Source: DAIQON01 sp036787835
GTDB taxonomy: Bacteria > Patescibacteriota > Saccharimonadia > Saccharimonadales > UBA4665
DNA: 64,000 nt
Direction of reading: 5' to 3'
NCBI GenBank assembly: GCA_036787835.1
Contig: DAIQON010000001.1
Coordinates: 186,001-250,000 of the forward strand
Within the stretch, counting starts at the first letter, position 1. Each line of letters starts with the position of its first letter. Shown here piece after piece: positions 18,500 through 26,543 of this stretch. A model generated the notes under the pieces. It had not been told where the DNA came from. It made no database searches and saw nothing but the letters and a program-made list of their open reading frames with translations. The position numbers were made by a program, and so were the translations under genes.

Positions 18500-19408
18500 C
18501 TATTCTTTGGGCTTTCTTCGTACAACTCTTTTGTATGCACTCGTTCTCGTCAAGGGTCTGGCACACTTTGATAGACCACGCCTAAAGTAGAACTTCCATG
18601 TCAGGGTATTAACTATATGCATAGCTTCTAAATGGTCTACGATAAGACCTGTGGGATAATCAGTTTGTTTGACCATGTTAAGCAGCTTTCTTCGATGTAT
18701 GCGCAAGAATGACTTTATCTTTAATAAGGGGACACCGTTTTTTAGCATGACGATCGGGAGCAATTCAGCATAATTAAACGTATCTACTATATTATATTTT
18801 GTGGTGTAGTCTCCGGTATTAAAAAAAACATCATACGAAAAACCAGTATCGTGTAGGACATCGGTCAGTTTTGTTTCGTATTCCTGTATTACTTTTATTA
18901 CATCAGAGTGGTCTTTTATATTTTCCCAAAAACTTTGGAAAACATCCGATTTTATAACCTTGCTGTTAAAAACCTCCATGTAACTTTGGACATGGCGGGG
19001 CACCGGTCCACCCGTACCCGGCATGCCAATGCTATTTGCCGCGTGATCAGTTATACCCCAGAAGTCTATATTTTCCTTTTCCATTTTTTCATACATTTTG
19101 CCGATAGGGTAAATGGGGCCGAAACATGTATCATTCATTATTGTTAATGAGTCGAACTTTACTAATTCATCCCAGCCAACATAATTGATGCCATCTCGCC
19201 ATGCTGCAAAATCAAAACCGACATTTTCTCTTTGAATAAAGCTATCGAAAAGGTCAGTTAAACGCCTTTTATCTTGAGCCGACAACTTACTATTTGTTAT
19301 AAAGACTACCCGATTAAAAAGTGGCTGTATGTTCCTTAATTGATAAACTACGTGCTCAGATAGCTCGCCATTACTATTAAAATGAACATATAGTAAAACC
19401 CTGTTCAT
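18500..19408 (-). CDS. RgpF-like (rhamnan synthesis protein F) protein
   Basis: 302 residues, matching the N-terminal half of RgpF-type proteins: LLYVHFNSNGELSEHVVYQL, RENVGFDFAAWRDGI, LTIMNDTCFGP and a later FWGITDH segment. In streptococci RgpF takes part in building rhamnose-glucose polysaccharide and belongs to a glycosyltransferase-like family. It is shorter than RgpF (about 580) and so is a single-domain version. It sits last in the leftward operon containing the rml genes, consistent with a rhamnose-containing glycan. Confidence 0.75.
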   Translation of the reverse strand: MNRVLLYVHFNSNGELSEHVVYQLRNIQPLFNRVVFITNSKLSAQDKRRLTDLFDSFIQRENVGFDFAAWRDGINYVGWDELVKFDSLTIMNDTCFGPIYPIGKMYEKMEKENIDFWGITDHAANSIGMPGTGGPVPRHVQSYMEVFNSKVIKSDVFQSFWENIKDHSDVIKVIQEYETKLTDVLHDTGFSYDVFFNTGDYTTKYNIVDTFNYAELLPIVMLKNGVPLLKIKSFLRIHRRKLLNMVKQTDYPTGLIVDHLEAMHIVNTLTWKFYFRRGLSKCARPLTRTSAYKRVVRRKPKE

Positions 19409-19454
19409 ATATATGACACTACAGTAAAACTTTTAATATTAGAAGGGTTTACGG

Positions 19455-21245
19455 CTAGCTACCAATCCTTCCCTCGGCCTTACCATAGAGGATGTAGTGC
19501 ATATAATATGCTGGGAGGTTCCAGCCAAAAGCTGCTCTAAGATCTGGATATCTATTCATATAGTCGTACACATTAAAATTAGTACTTGCTTGTCTACCTT
19601 CACTCATGCCGTATTGTACAAATTGCTGAAGTGTGGAGAGATCATTATTTCCAAGTGCGTTTTTTACATCAGGGTTGTCTGCTTGATATGTAGTGAAATC
19701 GTAAACCGGGGAATAATCAATGCCATTGAGTGATGTTAGATACTGTGTTGGTCCACTTATGTTCGCTATCCTTCCCTCGGCCTTACCATAGAGGATGTAG
19801 TGCATATAATATGCTGGGAGGTTCCAGCCAAATCCGCTGGCCCATCTAAGATCTGGATATCTATTCATGTAGTCGTACACGTTAAACTCAGAGCTGGCCT
19901 GACCTCCTTGGCTCATATCAAACCACACGAAATACTGTAACGCCGCTGTGTCGTTTAAGCCAAATGCATTAGCTACGGCAGGGTAGTTTTTTTCGTAATA
20001 ATCAAAACTATAGACGGGAGAGTAGTCAGCACCATTTAGTACAGTCGTTCCCCCCAAGTAATTTCCCGTGGCTATCCGACCCTGAGCCATACCCCATTGT
20101 TCATAGTGAGCATAATATGCCGGTAAGTTCCAATGAAAAGCATTTCTTAGATCAGGATACCTTTCCAAATAGGATGTTACATTAAAATTCGCACTTGCTT
20201 GTCTACCTTCACTCATGCCGTATTGTACGAAATGATTAAATAATGCCATAGGATCAGTGCCAACTACGCTTGCAACATCGGGGTTATTGTCAGCGTAGTA
20301 TGTCGGATCAAAAACGTCTTTGTAACTTACTCCGTTATAAACGTAGGCATACAGGCTACCGAACCACTTAACGAAACTGGTGTAAAAGACACTGCCGCTC
20401 GTGTATGAGCGACCATAATAGGGGGTATAGTTAAGCATGCTTGCTGTAGCACCGTTAGATATGTACATTGTGTTACCGTCCTGATCAGTCCAACTTCCGT
20501 CGTAGTAAAAGGATTGATCGCCAGGGAATCCTTTGCAGATCGCAGATATGGCTGAACGTTGCCTATACCCTGCAGTCATTGGCCCCGTATAACAAATGTC
20601 TTCGTCGCCAGAATCATAGCCAGCATAGCCACTTAGCTGCCCGTATGCACGAGCTTCGGCGAATCGGAATACCCACGAAGCTCCACTAATCTGTTTGCTA
20701 AAACCATTGAAGTCACTTCTGCAATAACTAGGACAGGCGTAGCCCATGGCTATAGCAACACAGCCACCTTGAGGAGAGTTTTGGCAGGCGTAGGTGCAGT
20801 TAGTTGGTCCAGTCCCATTTGGGTTGTTGCAGCTGGCTCCGGCTGGTGCTGGTGCTTGGCTATATGAGCAATTACCATTTCTGTCAACCAATCCCTGCTC
20901 TTTTTCTAGCGTTGCAAGTAGCACCTGAGGATTTATGTTGTAATGAACAGCTATGTCATGTATGGCCGTGCCAGCATTCGTATTAGCTCCGAACTGGTAT
21001 GCGCCATTAGAATAACCTTGGGGATCTGGAGTAGCAAAACCGCTAATAGTTCCTAGGCAGGTGCCAGTAAAATTATTCAGGAAATTATTAATTTGGTCCG
21101 CTGACATAGTGTTAACGTTATTCATGACCTGATCATCAATTATGTCGACAGTGCCGTAGGCGGTAGCTGAGGCGTGTATTGGTGGTAGGAAGACACAAAA
21201 TAGTAGGCCTGCAATTAGTGTTATAAAAAGAAACTTCAATTTCAT
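19455..21245 (-). CDS. Secreted protein: lytic-transglycosylase-like domain plus three C-terminal repeats
   Basis: 596 residues. A signal peptide (residues 1-26, cleaved near HASA) precedes a domain (about 30-310) starting with a SADQINNFLN motif, then HYNINPQVLLATLEKEQGLV, which resembles a lysozyme-like fold with a candidate catalytic Glu; it is rich in Cys and Tyr. Residues about 315-596 hold three repeats of roughly 90-105 residues built on YGMSEGRQAS, NFNVYDYMNRYPDLR and YYMHYILYGKAEGR. Similar repeats occur in Gram-positive cell-wall enzymes and may bind wall polymers. The start overlaps the upstream stop as TAATG. A peptidoglycan-acting surface or host-directed enzyme is plausible but not shown. 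Confidence 0.7.
   Translation of the reverse strand: MKLKFLFITLIAGLLFCVFLPPIHASATAYGTVDIIDDQVMNNVNTMSADQINNFLNNFTGTCLGTISGFATPDPQGYSNGAYQFGANTNAGTAIHDIAVHYNINPQVLLATLEKEQGLVDRNGNCSYSQAPAPAGASCNNPNGTGPTNCTYACQNSPQGGCVAIAMGYACPSYCRSDFNGFSKQISGASWVFRFAEARAYGQLSGYAGYDSGDEDICYTGPMTAGYRQRSAISAICKGFPGDQSFYYDGSWTDQDGNTMYISNGATASMLNYTPYYGRSYTSGSVFYTSFVKWFGSLYAYVYNGVSYKDVFDPTYYADNNPDVASVVGTDPMALFNHFVQYGMSEGRQASANFNVTSYLERYPDLRNAFHWNLPAYYAHYEQWGMAQGRIATGNYLGGTTVLNGADYSPVYSFDYYEKNYPAVANAFGLNDTAALQYFVWFDMSQGGQASSEFNVYDYMNRYPDLRWASGFGWNLPAYYMHYILYGKAEGRIANISGPTQYLTSLNGIDYSPVYDFTTYQADNPDVKNALGNNDLSTLQQFVQYGMSEGRQASTNFNVYDYMNRYPDLRAAFGWNLPAYYMHYILYGKAEGRIGS
19465..19529. repeat. 65-base perfect direct repeat, copy 1
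   Basis: Identical over 65 bases to 19768-19832, inside the third C-terminal repeat of the secreted protein. Perfect identity at DNA level, including third codon positions, points to a recent duplication or gene conversion. Confidence 0.9.
19768..19832. repeat. 65-base perfect direct repeat, copy 2
   Basis: Identical to 19465-19529; lies in the second repeat unit of the secreted protein, 303 bases away. A further identical 36-base block is shared by 19584-19619 and 20193-20228, between the third and first units. Confidence 0.9.
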
Positions 21246-21808
21246 TACTGAACCTGCAGAGTTAGTTGATCTGTAGTTGACTTAGTTTGACCATTCAGGC
21301 TAGCTATCGATGTTATTGTCCATGTGCCGCTGGTCAACCCAGCATCGTTTATGTTCCATTCCCAAAAAATAGATCCACTTGAGTCTGCAGTTTTTTCTGG
21401 TAATGACTTAACTACACCATTTTGGGTGAATTTTATATAGCAGGTAGCTCCAGGACTCGTTATGCACTGTGATAGCTCCGTCAAATTAGAACCGTTTTGT
21501 CCCGGTTTATGGTTACTGACAAAGCTGCCATAAGGAGTGATCAGACTACCACCGTTCATGTTGTTTTGATCACCAGAGGACGACTTATCAGGAGTTGTTG
21601 TTGCTTTAGGGCTACTTGCGCTATTACCGCTAGCCGAATTTGAATTAGACGGTGTATTAGTGGTCTTTATGGTGCCGGAAACAGCTTTTTGGTGTAATCG
21701 AGATATCAGTAAACTAGAAACACCCACCACAATTATCAGAATCAGCAAAACGATTGCTATAGATTTTAAAGGTCGTGAACGATAGCCTTTTCGTTGTTTG
21801 TTTTTCAT
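21245..21808 (-). CDS. Single-pass membrane protein with Ser/Thr linker and beta-rich C-terminal domain
   Basis: 187 residues, not recognised. A basic N-terminus (about 1-15) precedes one membrane segment (residues 17-35). A Ser/Asn/Thr/Pro-rich linker (40-85) follows, then an exported C-terminal domain (90-187) with two cysteines that could pair and a pattern of alternating hydrophobics like an Ig-type sandwich. Its stop overlaps the start of the secreted repeat protein, so the two are probably made together and may act together at the cell surface. Confidence 0.65.
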   Translation of the reverse strand: MKNKQRKGYRSRPLKSIAIVLLILIIVVGVSSLLISRLHQKAVSGTIKTTNTPSNSNSASGNSASSPKATTTPDKSSSGDQNNMNGGSLITPYGSFVSNHKPGQNGSNLTELSQCITSPGATCYIKFTQNGVVKSLPEKTADSSGSIFWEWNINDAGLTSGTWTITSIASLNGQTKSTTDQLTLQVQ

Positions 21809-21854
21809 ACAATTTATTATATCATTGTCGGATTACTGCCAAGAATGCTTGTGA

Positions 21855-22712
21855 TTATTCAAGGCTAATTAAGTACCTACCGTAGCCAGATTTTACAAGT
21901 GGCTCTGCAATTTTATGTAGCTGTTCTTTATTAATGAAGCCTTCACGCCAGGCGATTTCTTCTATGCAGCCGATTTTTAAGCCAGTGCGCTTTTCTATTA
22001 CTCTTATATACTCACTAGCATCATTCATGGATTCAAATGTACCTGTATCTAACCAAGCAGATCCACGATCCATCGTCTGAACTTTAAGTTTACCTAACTT
22101 AAGATATTCTTCGTTTACAGTGGTAATTTCAAGCTCCCCACGATCACTTGGCTGTATATTCTTTGCTATTTGTACTACATCGTTATCGTAGAAATATAGA
22201 CCTACCACTGCGAAGTTAGATTTTGGCTGTTCTGGCTTCTCTTGAATCGATATTGCATGGTTGTTACTGTCAAATTCTACAACTCCATACCTCTTTGGAT
22301 CAGAAACTTGATATGCAAAAACTATACCACCATCCGGGTCTGAACATTCCATTAATCTTTTACCGAAATCTTCACCGTAAAAGATGTTGTCGCCTAATAT
22401 TAGGGCTACCTTATCGTTCCCGATAAACTCTTCACCAATAATAAATGCTTGGGCAAGACCATCAGGGCTTGGTTGAACGGAATAACTTAGGTTAATCCCA
22501 AGTTCAGATCCATCTTCCAGTAGTCTTTCAAACTGTGCCTTATCGTCTGGGGTGGTTATAATAAGGATATCTCTAATCCCAGCCTGCATGAGCGTGCTTA
22601 GCGGATAGTAGATCATAGGCTTATCGTAAATTGGCATTAACTGCTTGGATATCCCTTTTGTTATCGGGTATAGTCTAGACCCTGATCCTCCTGCTAAAAT
22701 AATACCCTTCAT
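21855..22712 (-). CDS. rmlA: Glucose-1-phosphate thymidylyltransferase
   Basis: 285 residues, full length. It starts MKGIILAGGSGSRLYPIT, the nucleotidyltransferase signature, with LGDNIFYG and the RGSAWLDTGTFESM motif around residue 220. RmlA makes dTDP-glucose from dTTP and glucose-1-phosphate, the first step to dTDP-L-rhamnose and other dTDP-sugars. It overlaps rmlD by 4 bases (ATGA) in the leftward rmlB-C-D-A run. Confidence 0.96.
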   Translation of the reverse strand: MKGIILAGGSGSRLYPITKGISKQLMPIYDKPMIYYPLSTLMQAGIRDILIITTPDDKAQFERLLEDGSELGINLSYSVQPSPDGLAQAFIIGEEFIGNDKVALILGDNIFYGEDFGKRLMECSDPDGGIVFAYQVSDPKRYGVVEFDSNNHAISIQEKPEQPKSNFAVVGLYFYDNDVVQIAKNIQPSDRGELEITTVNEEYLKLGKLKVQTMDRGSAWLDTGTFESMNDASEYIRVIEKRTGLKIGCIEEIAWREGFINKEQLHKIAEPLVKSGYGRYLISLE

Positions 22713-23563
22713 TTAGATAACTCCTTATTAATGTATTCTTTTAAATCATCATGCCAATCATTCGGTCTAAAACTTGTCGCTTCAATCTTTTCTAGATTCA
22801 TGCCACTGTTTAATGGGCGAGGTGCAATTCCTGGCTTACCTTTAAAGTATTCCTCGGTTGTGGTACTTGTAACGATTAGATCAAGACTAGATAACGAGAA
22901 TATTTCTCGAGTAATATCAGCCCAACTTACAACCTTGCCACTGTTTGACATATTGTAAGTACCAAAAACTGATCCTGACGAAAGTAAATGATCAATAGCT
23001 TTTACAAGCTCAGTTGTAAAAGTTAGTCTTCCTTTTTGATCATCTACGACAGCAGGAGAAATTCCTCTTCTACCTAGATCTATCATAGTTCGAACAAAGT
23101 TTTTACCTTCACCAACCATCCAGGACGTACGAATAATATAGTGTTTGGGGGTAAGACTTATAGCTAAATCTCCCGCAGCCTTAGACTGTCCATAAACTCC
23201 AAGAGGGGAGAAAGGTTCATCTTCACTATGATTGTCTAGGGAGCCATCGAATACGTATTCAGACGAGATATGAACCAAGGTTAGGTCGTGTTCAATAGAT
23301 ATCATTGCTAGATTAGCAGCACCCCTAGCATTTACTTTCCACGCAGATACTCTGCCTTCGCTAGACTCAGCACCGTCCACATTTGTGTAGGCCGCAGCGT
23401 TAATTATTATGTCTATATTTGACCAATCGAAAGCTCTTAAGGCATTTAAGTCGGCTATATCTAAGCCCTTAGAGTCAACTGCTTTTGCCCCCGGATATCT
23501 TTCCCTTAGAGCCAACCCAAGTTGACCGTTTGCTCCAGTGATAAGGATATTTTGACTTTCCAT
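22709..23563 (-). CDS. rmlD: dTDP-4-dehydrorhamnose reductase
   Basis: 284 residues. The NAD(P)-binding loop GANGQLG is at residues 9-15, ISSEYVFDGS and YGQSKAAGD (Tyr-x3-Lys of the SDR family) follow, and RTSWMVGEGKNFV is typical of RmlD. It reduces dTDP-4-keto-L-rhamnose to dTDP-L-rhamnose, the last step of the pathway. It lies between rmlC and rmlA in the same operon. Confidence 0.95.
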   Translation of the reverse strand: MESQNILITGANGQLGLALRERYPGAKAVDSKGLDIADLNALRAFDWSNIDIIINAAAYTNVDGAESSEGRVSAWKVNARGAANLAMISIEHDLTLVHISSEYVFDGSLDNHSEDEPFSPLGVYGQSKAAGDLAISLTPKHYIIRTSWMVGEGKNFVRTMIDLGRRGISPAVVDDQKGRLTFTTELVKAIDHLLSSGSVFGTYNMSNSGKVVSWADITREIFSLSSLDLIVTSTTTEEYFKGKPGIAPRPLNSGMNLEKIEATSFRPNDWHDDLKEYINKELSK

Positions 23564-23572
23564 ACTTTTAAA

Positions 23573-24142
23573 TTAAAACTCCATTGGAGAAACATCAGCT
23601 AGCACTGGGTGGGCCTTATCCTTATCGGAAACAATTGCTTTAGATTGTTCTATCGGCCACTTAATATCTAGATTAGGGTCAAATAAATTAACGGCACCGT
23701 ACTTTGCATCAGCCGACCAATGATCGTTCACTAGATATGAATAAGTAATGTTTGGTTCGAGTGTCTGGTAGCCGTTAGCGATACCTCTCGGAACAAAGAC
23801 GGCAATACCCGGGCTGATTGGTAGTGTCAGGACTCTACCAAAGCTTTCACCTTTACGTAAATCTACCCATGCGCCAAAAACAATACCATTGGTGACAGAT
23901 ATAAACTTTTCCCACGGTTCGGCATGCAGTCCTCTAGTTACACCTTTTTCTTCATTGTAAGAAAAATTGTTTTGAACAACTTCAAACTTAGGAAGACCTA
24001 AAGCTTCCATTTTTTCTTTCTGGTAGTTTTCTTTAAACCAGCCACGAACATCTCCGTGGACAACTAGATCGATTACAAACAATCCTGGGATTATAGATTC
24101 GGTAACTTTTAGCTCTTTGTGATTGGCTGGGTTAAAGGCCAT
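23573..24142 (-). CDS. rmlC: dTDP-4-dehydrorhamnose 3,5-epimerase family protein
   Basis: 189 residues, cupin fold, usual length. The catalytic His lies in RGLHAEPWEKFIS; in classical RmlC the following residues are different (RGLHYQ type), so this is a divergent subgroup. FVPRGIANGYQTLEP and the later YGAVNLFDPNLDIKWPI segment match the family. It converts dTDP-4-keto-6-deoxyglucose to the L-rhamno keto sugar. Position between rmlB and rmlD supports the role. Confidence 0.9.
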   Translation of the reverse strand: MAFNPANHKELKVTESIIPGLFVIDLVVHGDVRGWFKENYQKEKMEALGLPKFEVVQNNFSYNEEKGVTRGLHAEPWEKFISVTNGIVFGAWVDLRKGESFGRVLTLPISPGIAVFVPRGIANGYQTLEPNITYSYLVNDHWSADAKYGAVNLFDPNLDIKWPIEQSKAIVSDKDKAHPVLADVSPMEF

Positions 24143-24144
24143 AA

Positions 24145-25143
24145 TTATCGTCCAATCTCTTTATATTTATCTTCAGTCACTTGTTTATGTGGTTCCCACC
24201 ATCCTGTATTTTCTTTATACCAGGCAATTGTATCAGCTAGTCCCTGCTTAAAGTCTGTATACCTTGGACTCCAGCTCAGTTCATTACGAAGCTTCGATGA
24301 ATCGATTGCATAACGCATATCGTGACCAGGACGATCGTTGACATGTTCGTAGTCGCTCGGGTTTTTACCCATAATTTCTAATATTAGCTCGACAACCTCT
24401 TTGTTATTCTTCTCTCCGTCGGCACCAATAAGATAAGTTTCACCAATTTTTCCTTTTTCAAGAATAGCTAATACTCCGGAAGAATGATCCTCGGTATGTA
24501 TCCAGTCGCGTACATTCTGACCATTCCCGTAAAGCTTTGGACGTCGTCCTTCAATAACTTCAGTAACTTGTCTTGGAATAAATTTTTCTACATGCTGGTA
24601 TGGCCCGTAGTTATTTGAGCAATTTGAGATTGTGGCTTGAACACCAAAACTACGAACCCAGGCTCTAACCAACATATCTGAGCCTGCTTTTGTGCTTGAG
24701 TATGGCGATGATGGGTTATAGGGTGTGTCAGCAGTAAATTTTGCTGGATCATCAAGTTCAAGGTCTCCGTATACTTCATCAGTTGAAATATGGTGTAGTC
24801 GCTTATTGAACTTTCTTACGGCTTCAAGTATTCGGTATGTACCAATAATATTTGTTTCTAGAAATGGCCATGGTGAATGTAGCGAGTTATCGTTATGCGA
24901 TTCAGCAGCGAAGTGAATTACCGCATCGCATTCTGATACAGCTTTATTGATAGATTCCTCATCACAAATATCTGCCTGTATGAAAGCAACTCTATTTTCA
25001 TCAAGATCAGCAACATTATCTCTATTACCTGCATAGGTTAATTTATCGTATACAGAAATATGCCAATCTGGACGTTCGCGGTAAATAAAACGTACAAAGT
25101 TTGAGCCAATGAATCCAGCACCACCGGTTACGAGTATCCTCAT
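24145..25143 (-). CDS. rmlB: dTDP-glucose 4,6-dehydratase
   Basis: 332 residues. It starts MRILVTGGAGFIGSNFVRF (NAD-binding loop), contains FAAESHNDNSL, HISTDEVYGDL with the catalytic Thr-Asp-Glu, and YSSTKAGSDML (Tyr-x3-Lys). RmlB forms dTDP-4-keto-6-deoxyglucose, the shared precursor for rhamnose and for amino-dideoxy sugars made by aminotransferases such as the one at 14459. It is 2 bases from rmlC and 19 from the phosphohexomutase gene. Confidence 0.96.
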   Translation of the reverse strand: MRILVTGGAGFIGSNFVRFIYRERPDWHISVYDKLTYAGNRDNVADLDENRVAFIQADICDEESINKAVSECDAVIHFAAESHNDNSLHSPWPFLETNIIGTYRILEAVRKFNKRLHHISTDEVYGDLELDDPAKFTADTPYNPSSPYSSTKAGSDMLVRAWVRSFGVQATISNCSNNYGPYQHVEKFIPRQVTEVIEGRRPKLYGNGQNVRDWIHTEDHSSGVLAILEKGKIGETYLIGADGEKNNKEVVELILEIMGKNPSDYEHVNDRPGHDMRYAIDSSKLRNELSWSPRYTDFKQGLADTIAWYKENTGWWEPHKQVTEDKYKEIGR

Positions 25144-25162
25144 ATGTCTAGTATTATACCAG

Positions 25163-26521
25163 TTAATTAGCTTTTATTAGGGACGTAACTCTAGCGACTA
25201 TCTTATCCAGTTGATCGGTGCTTTTAGCCTCTGCATTTAGCCTAAGAAGTGGCTCGGTATTACTAGGTCTTACGTTGAACCATGCGTTTGGGAAATTGAC
25301 TGTAAGTCCATCTAGCCAATCAATATTTTGGCCAACAAACTCTTCGGCTATAGCCTTAAGTGCTTGGTCTTTATCCTTAACCTCAAAGTTTGTTTCTTGG
25401 ATCTGGTTATATGCTTGCCTGTAGGGGCTAGCAAGTTCAGATAACTTTTTACCACTGACTGATAAAAGATAGAGACCTATGATTGCCGCTATCATGCCGC
25501 TATCTGCCATGTAGTTATCCTTAAAGTAATAGTGGCCGCTATGTTCACCAGCGAACACAGCTCCGTGGATACGCATGTCATTTTTAATGAACGAATGACC
25601 CACACGACAGCGGATAGACTTGCCGCCGAGCTTTTCTATTGATTCAGGCACGATTCGACCACAGATGGCGTTGTATAAAATAGTTGCGCCAGGGTTCTTG
25701 CCAAGAAAATACTCTGCAAGTAGTGCAGTCATAACTGTGCCGCTTAAGGGTAGGCCATTCTCGTCAATGAGGACTGCTCGGTCACCATCACCATCAAATG
25801 CCACACCCGCATCACTACCGTTTTGTTTTATCGACTCTTGGATATCTTTTAAGTTCTCAAGCACAAGAGGGTTTGCCACATGGTTAGGGAAGGTACCGTC
25901 TAGTTCAAAAAAAAGCTCCGTTACTTCAAAGGGGACATACGGTTCAAGCTCAGGAAATATTTTCCCAGCCATACCATTTCCCGCATCAACCGATATTTTT
26001 AGCGGCTTTAGCTTAGTTATATCAACGAAAGAAAGTACGTGGTTAATCCAGCCCTCAACTATATCAAGTTGACTAACGGATCCTTTAATATCGCTCTCAG
26101 TAAACTTGTTTTCAATTGCTTTGTCTCTAACTTCAAAAAGACCCGTTTCTTCACCAACCGGCTTTGCCATTTCTCCGCAGAACTTAATCCCGTTATATAC
26201 GCCAGGGTTATGGCTAGCAGTAACCATAACTCCGCCAGCAGCATTGTTATCTCCAACGGCAAAGTAAATCATGTCGCTTGTGACTTCGCCAATATCTACC
26301 ACATCTCTACCTTGAGAGGTAAGACCATCTAATAGGGCGTCAGCTAACTCTTTAGAATCTGGTCGCATGTCTCTACCAACCATTACAGGGCCTTCTGTCG
26401 ATAGCCAGTTACCAAATGACTTTCCTATAACCTCGGCTACAGCAGGTGTTAGCTCGGTTCCGACTCTACCTCTTACGTCGTAGGCCTTAAAGATTGTTTC
26501 TAAAGACACTTTTCCCTCCAA
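25163..26521 (-). CDS. manB: Phosphomannomutase/phosphoglucomutase (phosphohexomutase family)
   Basis: 452 residues, four-domain alpha-D-phosphohexomutase. The phosphoserine loop is TASHNPGVYNGIKF, the metal-binding loop FDGDGDRAV, and the C-terminal phosphate-binding loop VRPSNTEPLLRL. The substrate-specificity loop reads AGEHSGHYYF, where Glu and Ser fit glucose/mannose phosphates. It should supply glucose-1-phosphate for rmlA, or mannose-1-phosphate. The first conserved residues are ETIFKAYDVRG, so a start a few codons downstream is possible. Confidence 0.92.
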   Translation of the reverse strand: MEGKVSLETIFKAYDVRGRVGTELTPAVAEVIGKSFGNWLSTEGPVMVGRDMRPDSKELADALLDGLTSQGRDVVDIGEVTSDMIYFAVGDNNAAGGVMVTASHNPGVYNGIKFCGEMAKPVGEETGLFEVRDKAIENKFTESDIKGSVSQLDIVEGWINHVLSFVDITKLKPLKISVDAGNGMAGKIFPELEPYVPFEVTELFFELDGTFPNHVANPLVLENLKDIQESIKQNGSDAGVAFDGDGDRAVLIDENGLPLSGTVMTALLAEYFLGKNPGATILYNAICGRIVPESIEKLGGKSIRCRVGHSFIKNDMRIHGAVFAGEHSGHYYFKDNYMADSGMIAAIIGLYLLSVSGKKLSELASPYRQAYNQIQETNFEVKDKDQALKAIAEEFVGQNIDWLDGLTVNFPNAWFNVRPSNTEPLLRLNAEAKSTDQLDKIVARVTSLIKAN

Positions 26522-26543
26522 TTGCTTTCATATTAATTGTATA

